From the NCBI GenBank assembly GCA_017996845.1, contig JAGOGF010000131.1, positions 1 to 6,766 of the forward strand: a stretch of 6,766 nucleotides of DNA, written 5' to 3'. The stretch's first letter is position 1. Every line of letters begins with the position of its first letter. This document shows, in pieces, positions 1 to 6,553 of this stretch. The notes under the pieces are model-generated. The model had not been told where the DNA came from. It saw only the letters and a program-made list of their open reading frames with translations, and did no database searches. The stretch comes from Butyrivibrio sp. Lineage in GTDB: Bacteria; Bacillota_A; Clostridia; Lachnospirales; Lachnospiraceae. The translations under genes were made by a program, and so were the position numbers.

Positions 1-1537
1 CTTCTGATTCATGCATCATCTGTGCCACATTATTGACTGATTCCTGCACTTGCTGCAGGGCTTCCATCGTTTCATCCACAACGATGTTACCATTTCGGAT
101 TTCATCCATGGTATCACTGATCAGCTGATGTGTATTCTTTGCAGCCTCTGTACTTTGATTTGCCAGCGTGCTGATTTCACCTGCCACAACAGCGAATCCT
201 TTTCCGGCATCTCCTGCACGTGCTGCTTCAATAGATGCATTCAATGCCAGCAGTTGTGTTTGTTTTGCAATAGACTCAATGGTATTGGTAATCTGCTCTA
301 TTTCTCTGGATGCTTCAGTAATTCTACCCATTGCATCTGTCACGAGCTTCATTTTATGGCCGCCTGTCTGCACATTCTCCTGTACCGTTCTCGCCATATC
401 AGTACTCTGCTTCGCGGCGTCTGCCATATTTTTTGACTGCTGCGTTACCGTCGTTACAGATGCTGTAAGTTCTTCAACAGCCGCTGCCTGATCCGTAGCT
501 CCCTGCGCCAGATCAGATGCCCCATGCGACATATTCGCAGCCCCATGTGACACCTGTCCTGAGGAATCTCTGACCTGTACCAGTGTCTTGGACAGTTTAT
601 CCGTAATATCGTTGAATGCATTCTTTATCTGTTCATAATCCGCAATATAGAGTTCCGGATGCTCTGATCCCGAAGTGAAATCTCCGCCTGCGATTTTATT
701 CAGCGTTGCAATAATATCTTTTACGATTGCAGAAATGACTTTTGTGGAATGATCAAGATCCCCTGCCAGCTGTCCGAGTTCATCCTGTGATTTGATCTCA
801 ATATTAATATCCAGCTTACCTGCCGCCATTTGGTCCGCACCTGCTGCAATCGCCACAATCGGCTTAAGGATACTTACAGAAAGCTTCTTTTTGGCATTTA
901 TGATAAACAGCAGTGCCAGAATAATAAGTAAAACTGCAATTACAGACAGAAGAATAACTGTAACCATTACCATGCGGTACATGGATGAAGCATTGGAAGC
1001 CGTTGTTGCAGAAACTTCTTTCAGATCTGAGGCAACCACATCAATGGATGGATACAGTGTCTTATTAAAATATCCATATACTTCTTCCTGTGTTTTTCCG
1101 TCTCCAAACATTTTTTCCAGTACAGCTCCATTATCCTTAACTGTATTCAAATCTGTCCTGACTTTGGCTATCATTTCAGGATCCTTGTAAACTGCCGCAA
1201 ATTCTGTTAATTCTGTATCAAAAGAAGTAAACTTATCAGTTACCTTGTCAAGCTGCTCCTGCCTTTCCGAATCATCCTGTGTTTCCATTGCCCACAGAAA
1301 GGTTTTTGACAATGCCTGAATATCGATTCTGATCTCCCCCTGAATATTGTCCGCTTTATAGTACTTCTGATACATCTGAAATAATCCCGCTTCACAGACA
1401 ACCAGTGTTATTCCAAGTGCGAGGATCGCTATTCCTGTTAACAGAAACAGCTTTCTGAAAACGAAATGGAACTTTTCCTCGACCTTCATCGCACGCAACC
1501 TGTGTTCACTGACACTTGCAAGATACCTGATACTCAT
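1..1537 (-). CDS. Methyl-accepting chemotaxis protein (MCP-1), 3' end beyond window
   Basis: A transmembrane chemoreceptor that should sense an extracellular cue and control CheA through CheW. I translated 512 codons with no stop; the C-terminal arm continues past the left edge. Start: ATG at 1537, preceded by AAGGAGG (1543-1549) and a 5-nt spacer. Architecture: basic cytosolic N-terminus of about 28 residues, TM1 about 29-50, helical extracytoplasmic sensor about 51-186 (4HB-like, no Cache motifs seen), TM2 about 187-213, HAMP about 214-266 with Pro226 and DELG at 252-255, then a second HAMP-like unit about 270-318 containing GGDF at 283-286 (a HAMP turn, not a cyclase site). The signalling domain follows, with EE at 355-356, Gly392-Gly393 as glycine hinge, and hairpin [20 protein letters not shown] at 429-448 (tip Asp443). 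The usual QTN before the hairpin reads QTQ (426-428). Spacing to the tip matches 36-heptad receptors. It is transcribed divergently from MCP-2. The ligand is unknown. Confidence 0.95.
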   Translation of the reverse strand, partial: MSIRYLASVSEHRLRAMKVEEKFHFVFRKLFLLTGIAILALGITLVVCEAGLFQMYQKYYKADNIQGEIRIDIQALSKTFLWAMETQDDSERQEQLDKVTDKFTSFDTELTEFAAVYKDPEMIAKVRTDLNTVKDNGAVLEKMFGDGKTQEEVYGYFNKTLYPSIDVVASDLKEVSATTASNASSMYRMVMVTVILLSVIAVLLIILALLFIINAKKKLSVSILKPIVAIAAGADQMAAGKLDINIEIKSQDELGQLAGDLDHSTKVISAIVKDIIATLNKIAGGDFTSGSEHPELYIADYEQIKNAFNDITDKLSKTLVQVRDSSGQVSHGAANMSHGASDLAQGATDQAAAVEELTASVTTVTQQSKNMADAAKQSTDMARTVQENVQTGGHKMKLVTDAMGRITEASREIEQITNTIESIAKQTQLLALNASIEAARAGDAGKGFAVVAGEISTLANQSTEAAKNTHQLISDTMDEIRNGNIVVDETMEALQQVQESVNNVAQMMHESE

Positions 1538-1603
1538 TTTTTCCTCCTTGAAAACCGCCTCGTATATACTATATGTTCTGCGTAAATGATTGTAATATAT
1601 ATG

Positions 1604-1611
1604 TATATCGG
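1604..1611 (-). promoter_or_regulatory. Possible sigma-D/sigma-28-type -10 element for MCP-1
   Basis: On the minus strand this reads CCGATATA, which matches the CCGATAT -10 box known for motility sigma factor SigD (FliA family) in Firmicutes. It lies 66 nt upstream of the MCP-1 start codon, a sensible leader length, and chemoreceptor genes are commonly in this regulon. Against it, no TAAA -35 box sits at the expected 14-16 nt upstream; the nearest candidates there are TATT or TTTT. It is a weak, half-supported call. Confidence 0.25.
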
Positions 1612-1705
1612 AATATTTTATCTGAAAAATAACCAATAAAGCTTTAATATTCGTATATATTTTCAAAAACACACGGCTTTTCGCCTACTTGTTTTTTATA
1701 TTATG

Positions 1706-1714
1706 TGATAAAAT
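1706..1714 (+). promoter_or_regulatory. Possible extended -10 promoter for MCP-2
   Basis: The plus strand reads TGATAAAAT, fitting the extended -10 pattern TGn-TATAAT with one mismatch in the hexamer (TAAAAT). It lies about 55 nt upstream of the MCP-2 start. The -35 position holds only TACTTG (1686-1691, 17-nt spacer), a poor match to TTGACA, which an extended -10 can tolerate. In sequence this AT-rich such matches arise by chance, so it is only a candidate for a housekeeping promoter. Confidence 0.25.
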
Positions 1715-1769
1715 GAATATATATTCTTTTTTGTATACATTATTTCACTCTAATTAAGGGGGATAATTC

Positions 1770-3836
1770 ATGTTCAGAAAAATGAGTATTAAAGTCAAAA
1801 TGCTATTTGGTATTTTATCCGTTCTCGTAGCAGCAATGGTTCTTCTGACTGCGATCAGTGCTTTTTCCAGCAAAGCAATTATCGTTGCGCAGGTTTCCAG
1901 GACAGCAAATTCCGACTTACAGGCAAACATCAATCATGTAAATGACACCTTGAATCAGGTCCGGATGACAGCAGAAAATCTGGCCAGAGTCGTTGGTGCA
2001 TCTTATAAAACAACCGATATGGATACTTATGGGACAATGATCACGAATATTATCAATGATAACCCCTCTGTTCTGGGCAGTGGTATATGGTTTGAACCAA
2101 ATGTCTATGATCAGGCTTCCAAATATGAGGGGCCTTACTGGTATAAGGATGGCGGTAAAGTAACACTTACCTATGATTACAGCAATGCTGAATATGATTA
2201 TTTTTCTCAGGAATATTATACCGATGTAAAATCCTTTACTGCTGCTGGTGCTGTTATCACAGATCCTTATTATGATAAGACCAGTAATCTGACCATGGCC
2301 AGCTGCTCTGCACCTATCTTTGACTCAAATGGAAAATTTATCGGCTGTATCACGGTAGATATGGAGCTTTCCAATATTCAGAACATGGTTTCTACCATCA
2401 AACTCGGAAAAACAGGAACCGCAATGTTAACAACGGCAAGCGGAGTTTATATTTATACCTCAGACCAGAATAAAGTAGCTGAAGCGACCAAAATCACAGA
2501 AGACAAGAATGCTTCTCTTGCTGCTGCAGGGAAAAACGTTCTTGCGAAAGACAGTGGAATTGAATCCTTCAAAAACAGCGGTGTCAACTATACCCTGTTC
2601 TATCAAAAAATAGCAGGAGTAAACTGGAAACTGATGATTCAGATGGCCAACTCCGAAATGGATGAACAGGTACGTACACTTACCTACAAAATGATTGGGA
2701 TCTGCTGCTTTTTCCTCATCCTGAGCGGTATCATCGTTTTACTTCTGGTCAGCAGCATCTCCAATGATCTTGCAAGAGTGAAACGCTTTGCCGGCTCTCT
2801 TGCGGAAGGTGACTTTACCATCAGCAAACTTACCTCAAGACACAAAGATGAACTGGGTCAGATGAGTGAATCACTTAACAATATGTATGAAAGCAATCGT
2901 TCCATGCTGCATAATATTTCGGATAAATCATCCAATATCAATGACTCCAGTAATTCTCTGAATTCCATGGCAGACGAACTGCGCTCTCAGTTTGACCAGA
3001 TTCGCTCCACTATCTCAAATGTCAACGATGCCATGATGTCTTCCGGTGCTGCAACGCAGGAAGTGACTGCCTCTGTTGAAGAAGTAAACTCTTCTGTACA
3101 GACTCTTGCCTCAGAAACAGAACATAATCGCAAAGATGCTGAAACCATCAAGCTGCATGCAAATGAAATCGAGCAAAAAAGCCGCACTGCATACGAAAAT
3201 GCTATTTCCATTGCAAATATGCGGGAACAGGAGCTCTCTGCCGCAAATGAAAAAGCTGCTGTTGTAAACGAAATCGGAAGCCTTGCAAATGCCATCGCGG
3301 AAATTGCTGATCAGATCAATCTTCTGTCTTTGAATGCTTCTATTGAAGCTGCAAGAGCTGGTGAACATGGTCGCGGATTTGCTGTTGTTGCTTCTGAGAT
3401 CAATAAACTGGCAAACGACACCGGTGAGGCTGTCAACAAGATACAGGATACCGTAGACGGAGTCCAGAAAGCTTTCCAGTCACTGATAAACAGTTCAAAT
3501 GAACTGCTTGCTTTTCTAAAAGATACAGTAACGCCGGATTATGACAGCTTTGTTGCTGTTGGAAAACAATATGGTGATGATGCAGAAATCTTCCGGAATC
3601 AGGCTGATCGGGTTGCAGAAATGGTTGAAAATATCCGGTCTGCAATGAATGAGGTGAACAGTGCCATCCAGAACATTGCAGAATCGACGCAGGAAACTGC
3701 ATCTCACAGTTCTGAAATAAACGATTCCGTAAATAATGTCTCTGATGTAGTTGAAAATGTAAATGATATGTCATCCAGGCAACAGTCAATCGCAAAAGAT
3801 CTGGATGGTATTGTCGGTCAGTTCAAATTGAAATAA
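1770..3836 (+). CDS. Methyl-accepting chemotaxis protein with double-Cache-type sensor (MCP-2)
   Basis: A complete 688-residue transmembrane chemoreceptor that should bind a small molecule outside the cell and signal to CheA/CheW. Start: ATG at 1770 with AAGGGGGA (1756-1763) and a 6-nt spacer. Architecture: TM1 about 11-33; large extracytoplasmic sensor about 35-303 with dCache_1 features (GIWFEP 105-110, TDPYYD 164-169, SAPIF 180-184, GCITVDMEL 192-200, and a second smaller lobe around 212-290 ending in VNWKLMI); TM2 about 307-329; HAMP about 330-385 with DELG at 360-363 and no conserved proline; then the coiled-coil signalling domain with the hairpin [20 protein letters not shown] at 518-537 (tip Glu532). 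Arms are symmetric, about 156 residues each, as in 44-heptad receptors. A likely methylation region lies around 430-445. There is no CheR-docking pentapeptide: the C-terminus is QFKLK. In the sensor, the Arg of the amino-acid-binding R-P-W-Y motif appears to be Gln147. Convergent with MCP-3; the ligand is unknown. Confidence 0.97.
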   Translation: MFRKMSIKVKMLFGILSVLVAAMVLLTAISAFSSKAIIVAQVSRTANSDLQANINHVNDTLNQVRMTAENLARVVGASYKTTDMDTYGTMITNIINDNPSVLGSGIWFEPNVYDQASKYEGPYWYKDGGKVTLTYDYSNAEYDYFSQEYYTDVKSFTAAGAVITDPYYDKTSNLTMASCSAPIFDSNGKFIGCITVDMELSNIQNMVSTIKLGKTGTAMLTTASGVYIYTSDQNKVAEATKITEDKNASLAAAGKNVLAKDSGIESFKNSGVNYTLFYQKIAGVNWKLMIQMANSEMDEQVRTLTYKMIGICCFFLILSGIIVLLLVSSISNDLARVKRFAGSLAEGDFTISKLTSRHKDELGQMSESLNNMYESNRSMLHNISDKSSNINDSSNSLNSMADELRSQFDQIRSTISNVNDAMMSSGAATQEVTASVEEVNSSVQTLASETEHNRKDAETIKLHANEIEQKSRTAYENAISIANMREQELSAANEKAAVVNEIGSLANAIAEIADQINLLSLNASIEAARAGEHGRGFAVVASEINKLANDTGEAVNKIQDTVDGVQKAFQSLINSSNELLAFLKDTVTPDYDSFVAVGKQYGDDAEIFRNQADRVAEMVENIRSAMNEVNSAIQNIAESTQETASHSSEINDSVNNVSDVVENVNDMSSRQQSIAKDLDGIVGQFKLK

Positions 3837-3845
3837 TATGCATTG

Positions 3846-3898
3846 AAAAACAGATCCGGTACGGGTACAATTTTCTCCCGTGTCGGATCTGTTTTTTT
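3846..3898. terminator. Intrinsic terminator shared by convergent MCP-2 and MCP-3, stronger on plus strand
   Basis: The outer arms AAAAACAGATCCG (3846-3858) and CGGATCTGTTTTT (3884-3896) are exact reverse complements. Inside them ACGGG (3861-3865) pairs with CCCGT (3877-3881) around an 11-nt loop. In the plus-strand RNA the two intervening GT pairs form G-U wobbles, giving a nearly continuous 20-bp stem followed by seven U. In the minus-strand RNA the same positions become A-C mismatches and the U tract is five long, so termination should be better for MCP-2 than for MCP-3. It begins 10 nt after the MCP-2 stop and ends 4 nt before the MCP-3 stop. Confidence 0.93.
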
Positions 3899-3901
3899 AT
3901 A

Positions 3902-5689
3902 TCAGAGTATTTCGAACTTTTTTGTACTTTCGCTCAGTTGTCCTGCAACTTTATTATTTCGCTGCATTGCCTCACCGATTCCCTGAATCTCTCCAACGAT
4001 CTGGGAAGAGCTGCTGGCCGACATATTAATTGCCTGCGAACTTTCCTGTACTGAATTGGTAATTGTAGTAATAGAAGCTGCCATTTCTTCCATAATCATC
4101 CGCAAATTCTCTGCCTTTTGCGTGAAGCGTTCCAACATTTCATCCATCACCGTTGCTGTTTTTTCATAGCGATTTCCTGTTTCTTCAAAAGAATCATAAT
4201 CTCCTATTACAGTTGTATTGATAAAGTCAATTACATGCATCGCATTATCGGACAATGATTTTACAGCTTCTGTTACGCTCTTACTGATATTCTGAATATT
4301 TCCTGCTGTCTGACGACTGTTTTCTGCAAGAGAACTGATTTCCTGCGCAACAACCGCAAACCCTTTACCCGCATCGCCTGCTCTTGCTGCTTCAATCGAT
4401 GCATTAAGTGCCAACAGATTAGTCTGTGCAGCAATCTCAAGAATAACATTTGTCAGCTCATTGATCTGTCTTACCTGTTCACTGTTTTTGACTGACTGCG
4501 TAAGTACCTCACTCAGTTCCTGTACTTTATGTCCTGTATTATTTTTCTTCATGGAAGCGTCTGATTTGATTGTATCAGCTTCCGCCTTTATTTCTTCTGC
4601 CCTTCTGGTGCCTGCAACTACCTCATTTCCAATCTCATCTGCTGCAGTCTTTACATCTTCCAGTTTGCCATTTATCGTCTTTGCTGTTGATGAGACATTT
4701 TCCATGCTGGCAGAAAGTTCTTCCAGTGCTGCGGAAGTATTCGTGACATTATCATTTGCCATCCGGATCTGTGATGTAACACGTTCTGACGCATCTGTCA
4801 GGACAATTGTGCCATCCTTCACATCTTTCATAATTCCCTGAAGCGTTGCCAGAAAGTTATTAATGCCATTTCTGATATAGGAAAGTTCTGAACTGGTTTG
4901 CGTCTTTATCCTGCTGGTAAGATCTCCTTTTCCCTTTTCAATATCTCCGATCATCCGATTCAGCTCTTCCGAAATGGATCTGATCTTTTTGATGATCAGC
5001 CTGTAATTAATCATGAAATTGACAAAAATACAAATGATGAATATTATCATCCCCATTGCTGCAGCCTGAATTCCATTATCACGCATTGTCTGCATGGAAT
5101 CTGTACAAAAGGAAATGGATTTGGATATTGCAGCTTCAATATCGGTAAAATTTGCAGCCATTCTCGCTTGTGCCGGAACAACCCCGCTGGTGATCACGCT
5201 CATTGCTCCCTTTACATTATCCTTATCCCGAAGTGCAATTACCTGATTCACCGAATCACTAAAGGTCTTATAATTTTTAGTCAGTTCGTCCAGATTTGAT
5301 AAGAGTTCCTGCCCGGTTCCCTGCTGCGAAGCAAACGTTTTTTTCAAAGAATCGATATTATTATTTCCTGCAGTCTGCTGTTCTGTAATTTCTTTTGCAT
5401 ATCCATCCATTTGTGTCTTATCAGTTGAAAGTGCATATGCATAAAGATCATTTTCCATTGTAGACATATTCGACTTTATATTACTTTCTGCAGAAGTCAG
5501 TTCCATTATATAGTTCATCATATTTTTGGATGTTGTCACCGTGGAATCATAAGAACGCATGACAAAAAGCATCACCACACTAAAAACAATCAGCATAATC
5601 AGATTGATCGTTGTAACCTGAAATGAGATCATCTGATAAAATCTTGGATTTGCATTTTCCTTTTTTCGAATGCTTTTTTTCTGTTTCAT
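3902..5689 (-). CDS. Methyl-accepting chemotaxis protein with small helical sensor (MCP-3)
   Basis: A complete 595-residue transmembrane chemoreceptor. Start: ATG at 5689 behind AGGAGGT (5701-5707), with a rather long 11-nt spacer; no alternative start lies between. Architecture: strongly basic N-terminus (KQKKSIRKK), TM1 about 25-45, helical extracytoplasmic sensor about 46-205 resembling the four-helix-bundle type (4HB_MCP), TM2 about 208-230, HAMP about 231-284 lacking the usual proline and with SELS (267-270) where DELG is normal, then the signalling coiled coil. Likely methylation region [12 protein letters not shown] (323-334). Hairpin [20 protein letters not shown] at 425-444 (tip Asp439), with a conventional QTN at 422-424. 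The tip-to-C-terminus length of 156 and the HAMP-landmark-to-tip length of 171 are identical to MCP-2, placing both in the long (44-heptad) class. Both also carry a DYDSF motif 58 residues after the tip. There is no CheR-docking pentapeptide at the C-terminus (KKFEIL). The ligand is unknown. Confidence 0.97.
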   Translation of the reverse strand: MKQKKSIRKKENANPRFYQMISFQVTTINLIMLIVFSVVMLFVMRSYDSTVTTSKNMMNYIMELTSAESNIKSNMSTMENDLYAYALSTDKTQMDGYAKEITEQQTAGNNNIDSLKKTFASQQGTGQELLSNLDELTKNYKTFSDSVNQVIALRDKDNVKGAMSVITSGVVPAQARMAANFTDIEAAISKSISFCTDSMQTMRDNGIQAAAMGMIIFIICIFVNFMINYRLIIKKIRSISEELNRMIGDIEKGKGDLTSRIKTQTSSELSYIRNGINNFLATLQGIMKDVKDGTIVLTDASERVTSQIRMANDNVTNTSAALEELSASMENVSSTAKTINGKLEDVKTAADEIGNEVVAGTRRAEEIKAEADTIKSDASMKKNNTGHKVQELSEVLTQSVKNSEQVRQINELTNVILEIAAQTNLLALNASIEAARAGDAGKGFAVVAQEISSLAENSRQTAGNIQNISKSVTEAVKSLSDNAMHVIDFINTTVIGDYDSFEETGNRYEKTATVMDEMLERFTQKAENLRMIMEEMAASITTITNSVQESSQAINMSASSSSQIVGEIQGIGEAMQRNNKVAGQLSESTKKFEIL

Positions 5690-5700
5690 TTTTGATACTT

Positions 5701-5707
5701 ACCTCCT
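5701..5707 (-). promoter_or_regulatory. Ribosome binding site of MCP-3, long spacer
   Basis: The minus strand reads AGGAGGT, a near-perfect Shine-Dalgarno sequence. The 11-nt AT-rich spacer to the ATG at 5689 is longer than for the other genes here (5-7 nt). No in-frame ATG, GTG or TTG lies closer to the site, so the start call stands. Confidence 0.8.
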
Positions 5708-5737
5708 GTAAGTTTTACTTTTAAAACATGTACCTAC

Positions 5738-5743
5738 ATCATA
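5738..5743 (-). promoter_or_regulatory. Possible -10 box for MCP-3
   Basis: The minus strand reads TATGAT, one mismatch from TATAAT, about 50 nt upstream of the MCP-3 start and just downstream (in transcription direction) of the CACATA-A-TATGTG inverted repeat. No good -35 hexamer is found 16-18 nt upstream; the best is a weak ATAGCA. No SigD-type CCGATA element was seen in this gap. Confidence 0.2.
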
Positions 5744-5756
5744 CACATATTATGTG
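5744..5756. repeat. Short inverted repeat next to the candidate MCP-3 promoter
   Basis: CACATA (5744-5749) and TATGTG (5751-5756) are exact reverse complements around one central base. The site abuts the candidate TATGAT -10 box, the position expected for an operator, and has dyad symmetry typical of a dimeric regulator. Arms of 6 bp in AT-rich DNA can arise by chance, so a regulatory role is inference only. Confidence 0.3.
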
Positions 5757-5759
5757 GGT

Positions 5760-5786
5760 TTTGCTATTTTTTCTTTGCTATTTTTT
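5760..5786. repeat. Two-copy 13-bp tandem repeat, 14-bp period
   Basis: TTTGCTATTTTTT occurs at 5760-5772 and again at 5774-5786, separated by a single C. On the minus strand, the MCP-3 coding strand, this is a pair of A-rich tracts upstream of the candidate promoter. The period is longer than one helical turn, so the A-tracts are not fully in phase. It may be an UP-like or bending element, or simply low-complexity intergenic DNA. Confidence 0.45.
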
Positions 5787-5807
5787 GTATTTTCTTGCAT
5801 TTTGCAT

Positions 5808-5839
5808 AAAAAAAGGCCCTGAATAATAATCAGAGCCTT
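5808..5839 (-). terminator. Rho-independent terminator of the DUF4867/xylulokinase operon
   Basis: On the minus strand AAGGCTCTGA and TCAGGGCCTT form a 10-bp stem with one U-G wobble, closing a 7-nt loop (TTATTAT), and run straight into seven T. It lies about 50 nt beyond the stop of the DUF4867-like gene and upstream of the MCP-3 promoter region. It therefore ends the sugar operon and keeps MCP-3 as a separate transcription unit. Confidence 0.93.
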
Positions 5840-5889
5840 CAGCTTTTATATATATTTACGGAATTACTTCATTTCCATTGATAAACCTG

Positions 5890-6525
5890 TCAAATCAATC
5901 CTTCTATATCCGTATTTTCTCCTGTCAGTCCTACCCATGCACCCTGCGAAACCTCCGCAGCATCCGGATGTGCCAGAAGCCATTTGTTTCTTGCAAATAA
6001 AAGTCTGTCTTCCGGTGAATGTCCTGCTAACTGAACAGTTCCGACATTCGTCTGGGAAGGAAGTGCGACCATAACACGAAATCCTTTATCCTTTGCTGCC
6101 TGGCAGGGAGCATAATGAAAGGAAGTTGCATATACTTCAACCAAAACTCCTGCCGGCACCTTAAATGCTTTTACACAGGAAGTATCAAGCTTGAAATCAT
6201 GCATATCTGATTCTTTGGTCAGCAACAAAATAAAATCTTCCGTGCCAAGATTAAACTCACTGCATCTGTGATACTCCAGGCAGTTCAGCTTCGTATTATG
6301 GCCGTTACACCATCCGAACTGTGTCGGCATACCGCCATATAAACTAAGCGCCAGTTCATCTGCCTGCGGAAGGTTCTGCAGTGCCTGTTCTTCCGGTACA
6401 TATCCGACACCTTCCGGGAGCGGCGTATTTGCCGTAAGTGCATCTGTAAAGGGTTTTGTATCAATCCCCTCAATTACTTTCCCATATTCTGCAAACTCAG
6501 GCTCTGTTACATTATAAATCTTCAT
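5890..6525 (-). CDS. DUF4867 family protein, cupin-like, in a sugar-kinase operon
   Basis: A 211-residue soluble protein with no signal peptide or membrane segment. From memory the sequence matches the DUF4867 family, whose biochemical role I do not know to be established. Visible features: an N-terminal FAEYGKVIEG (11-20), like the opening of cupin-fold ureidoglycolate lyases; a conserved-looking core with GGMPTQFGWCNGH (64-76) and LEYHRCSEFNLG (83-94); and LPVG-type strand turns around KVPAGVLVEVYATSFHYAPC (122-141). His76, Glu84, His86, Glu90 and His137 are plausible metal or catalytic residues of a small beta-barrel, which is inference. The start at 6525 is chosen because AGGGGA lies 7 nt upstream; an ATG at 6561 would add 12 residues and overlap the kinase stop but has no ribosome site. 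It follows a xylulokinase-like gene by 28 bp, so a role in the same sugar pathway, such as isomerase, epimerase or sugar-binding accessory, is likely but unproven. Confidence 0.8.
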   Translation of the reverse strand: MKIYNVTEPEFAEYGKVIEGIDTKPFTDALTANTPLPEGVGYVPEEQALQNLPQADELALSLYGGMPTQFGWCNGHNTKLNCLEYHRCSEFNLGTEDFILLLTKESDMHDFKLDTSCVKAFKVPAGVLVEVYATSFHYAPCQAAKDKGFRVMVALPSQTNVGTVQLAGHSPEDRLLFARNKWLLAHPDAAEVSQGAWVGLTGENTDIEGLI

Positions 6526-6532
6526 GACAATT

Positions 6533-6538
6533 TCCCCT
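6533..6538 (-). promoter_or_regulatory. Ribosome binding site deciding the DUF4867 gene start
   Basis: The minus strand reads AGGGGA, 7 nt before the ATG at 6525. The longer frame opening at 6561 has only GCTTTTTCCGCAG-type sequence upstream and no Shine-Dalgarno, so the shorter start is preferred. Confidence 0.75.
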
Positions 6539-6553
6539 TTCAATTTATACTTT

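Larger units (their letters stand above)
1538..1769. other. Divergent AT-rich intergenic region between two MCP genes
   Basis: This 232-bp gap separates the start codons of two divergent chemoreceptor genes, so it must carry both promoters. It is very AT-rich, with runs of alternating TA near 1561-1610 and 1651-1725. Near each gene end it holds a good ribosome binding site: AAGGAGG on the minus strand at 1543-1549 and AAGGGGGA on the plus strand at 1756-1763. I see no small ORF with a convincing ribosome site, no RNA gene and no conserved riboswitch core. The only small GC-bearing structure is GGC-TTTTC-GCC at 1675-1685, too weak to call a terminator. Confidence 0.7.

Noticed and set aside
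681..692. GGDF (residues 283-286 of MCP-1) as a diguanylate cyclase signature
   Set aside because: It lies in the turn of a HAMP-like unit where A-x-GDF/L is usual, with no cyclase domain around it.
50..1190. Plus-strand open frames of 107-132 codons at 50-436, 168-491 and 792-1190
   Set aside because: They are antisense to the clear MCP-1 reading frame, have cysteine-, serine- and isoleucine-rich low-quality sequence, and lack ribosome sites.
1561..1725. TA-rich alternating tracts as a replication origin or attachment site
   Set aside because: There are no DnaA-box clusters, iterons or flanking integrase, and the AT richness is ordinary for a divergent promoter gap in this group.
1538..1769. 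A c-di-GMP riboswitch in front of the receptor genes, common in Clostridia
   Set aside because: The gap is AT-rich and lacks the conserved GEMM core segments and the long GC-bearing stems such an aptamer needs.
2987..3795. Minus-strand open frames inside MCP-2 (2987-3295, 3111-3368, 3433-3795, 3516-3707)
   Set aside because: They are shadows of the long helical MCP-2 frame, with no recognisable protein features.
4461..5299. Plus-strand open frames inside MCP-3 (4461-4841, 4898-5299) and the minus-strand frame at 6285-6473 inside the DUF4867-like gene
   Set aside because: They overlap confident coding sequence and show no family resemblance or translation signals.
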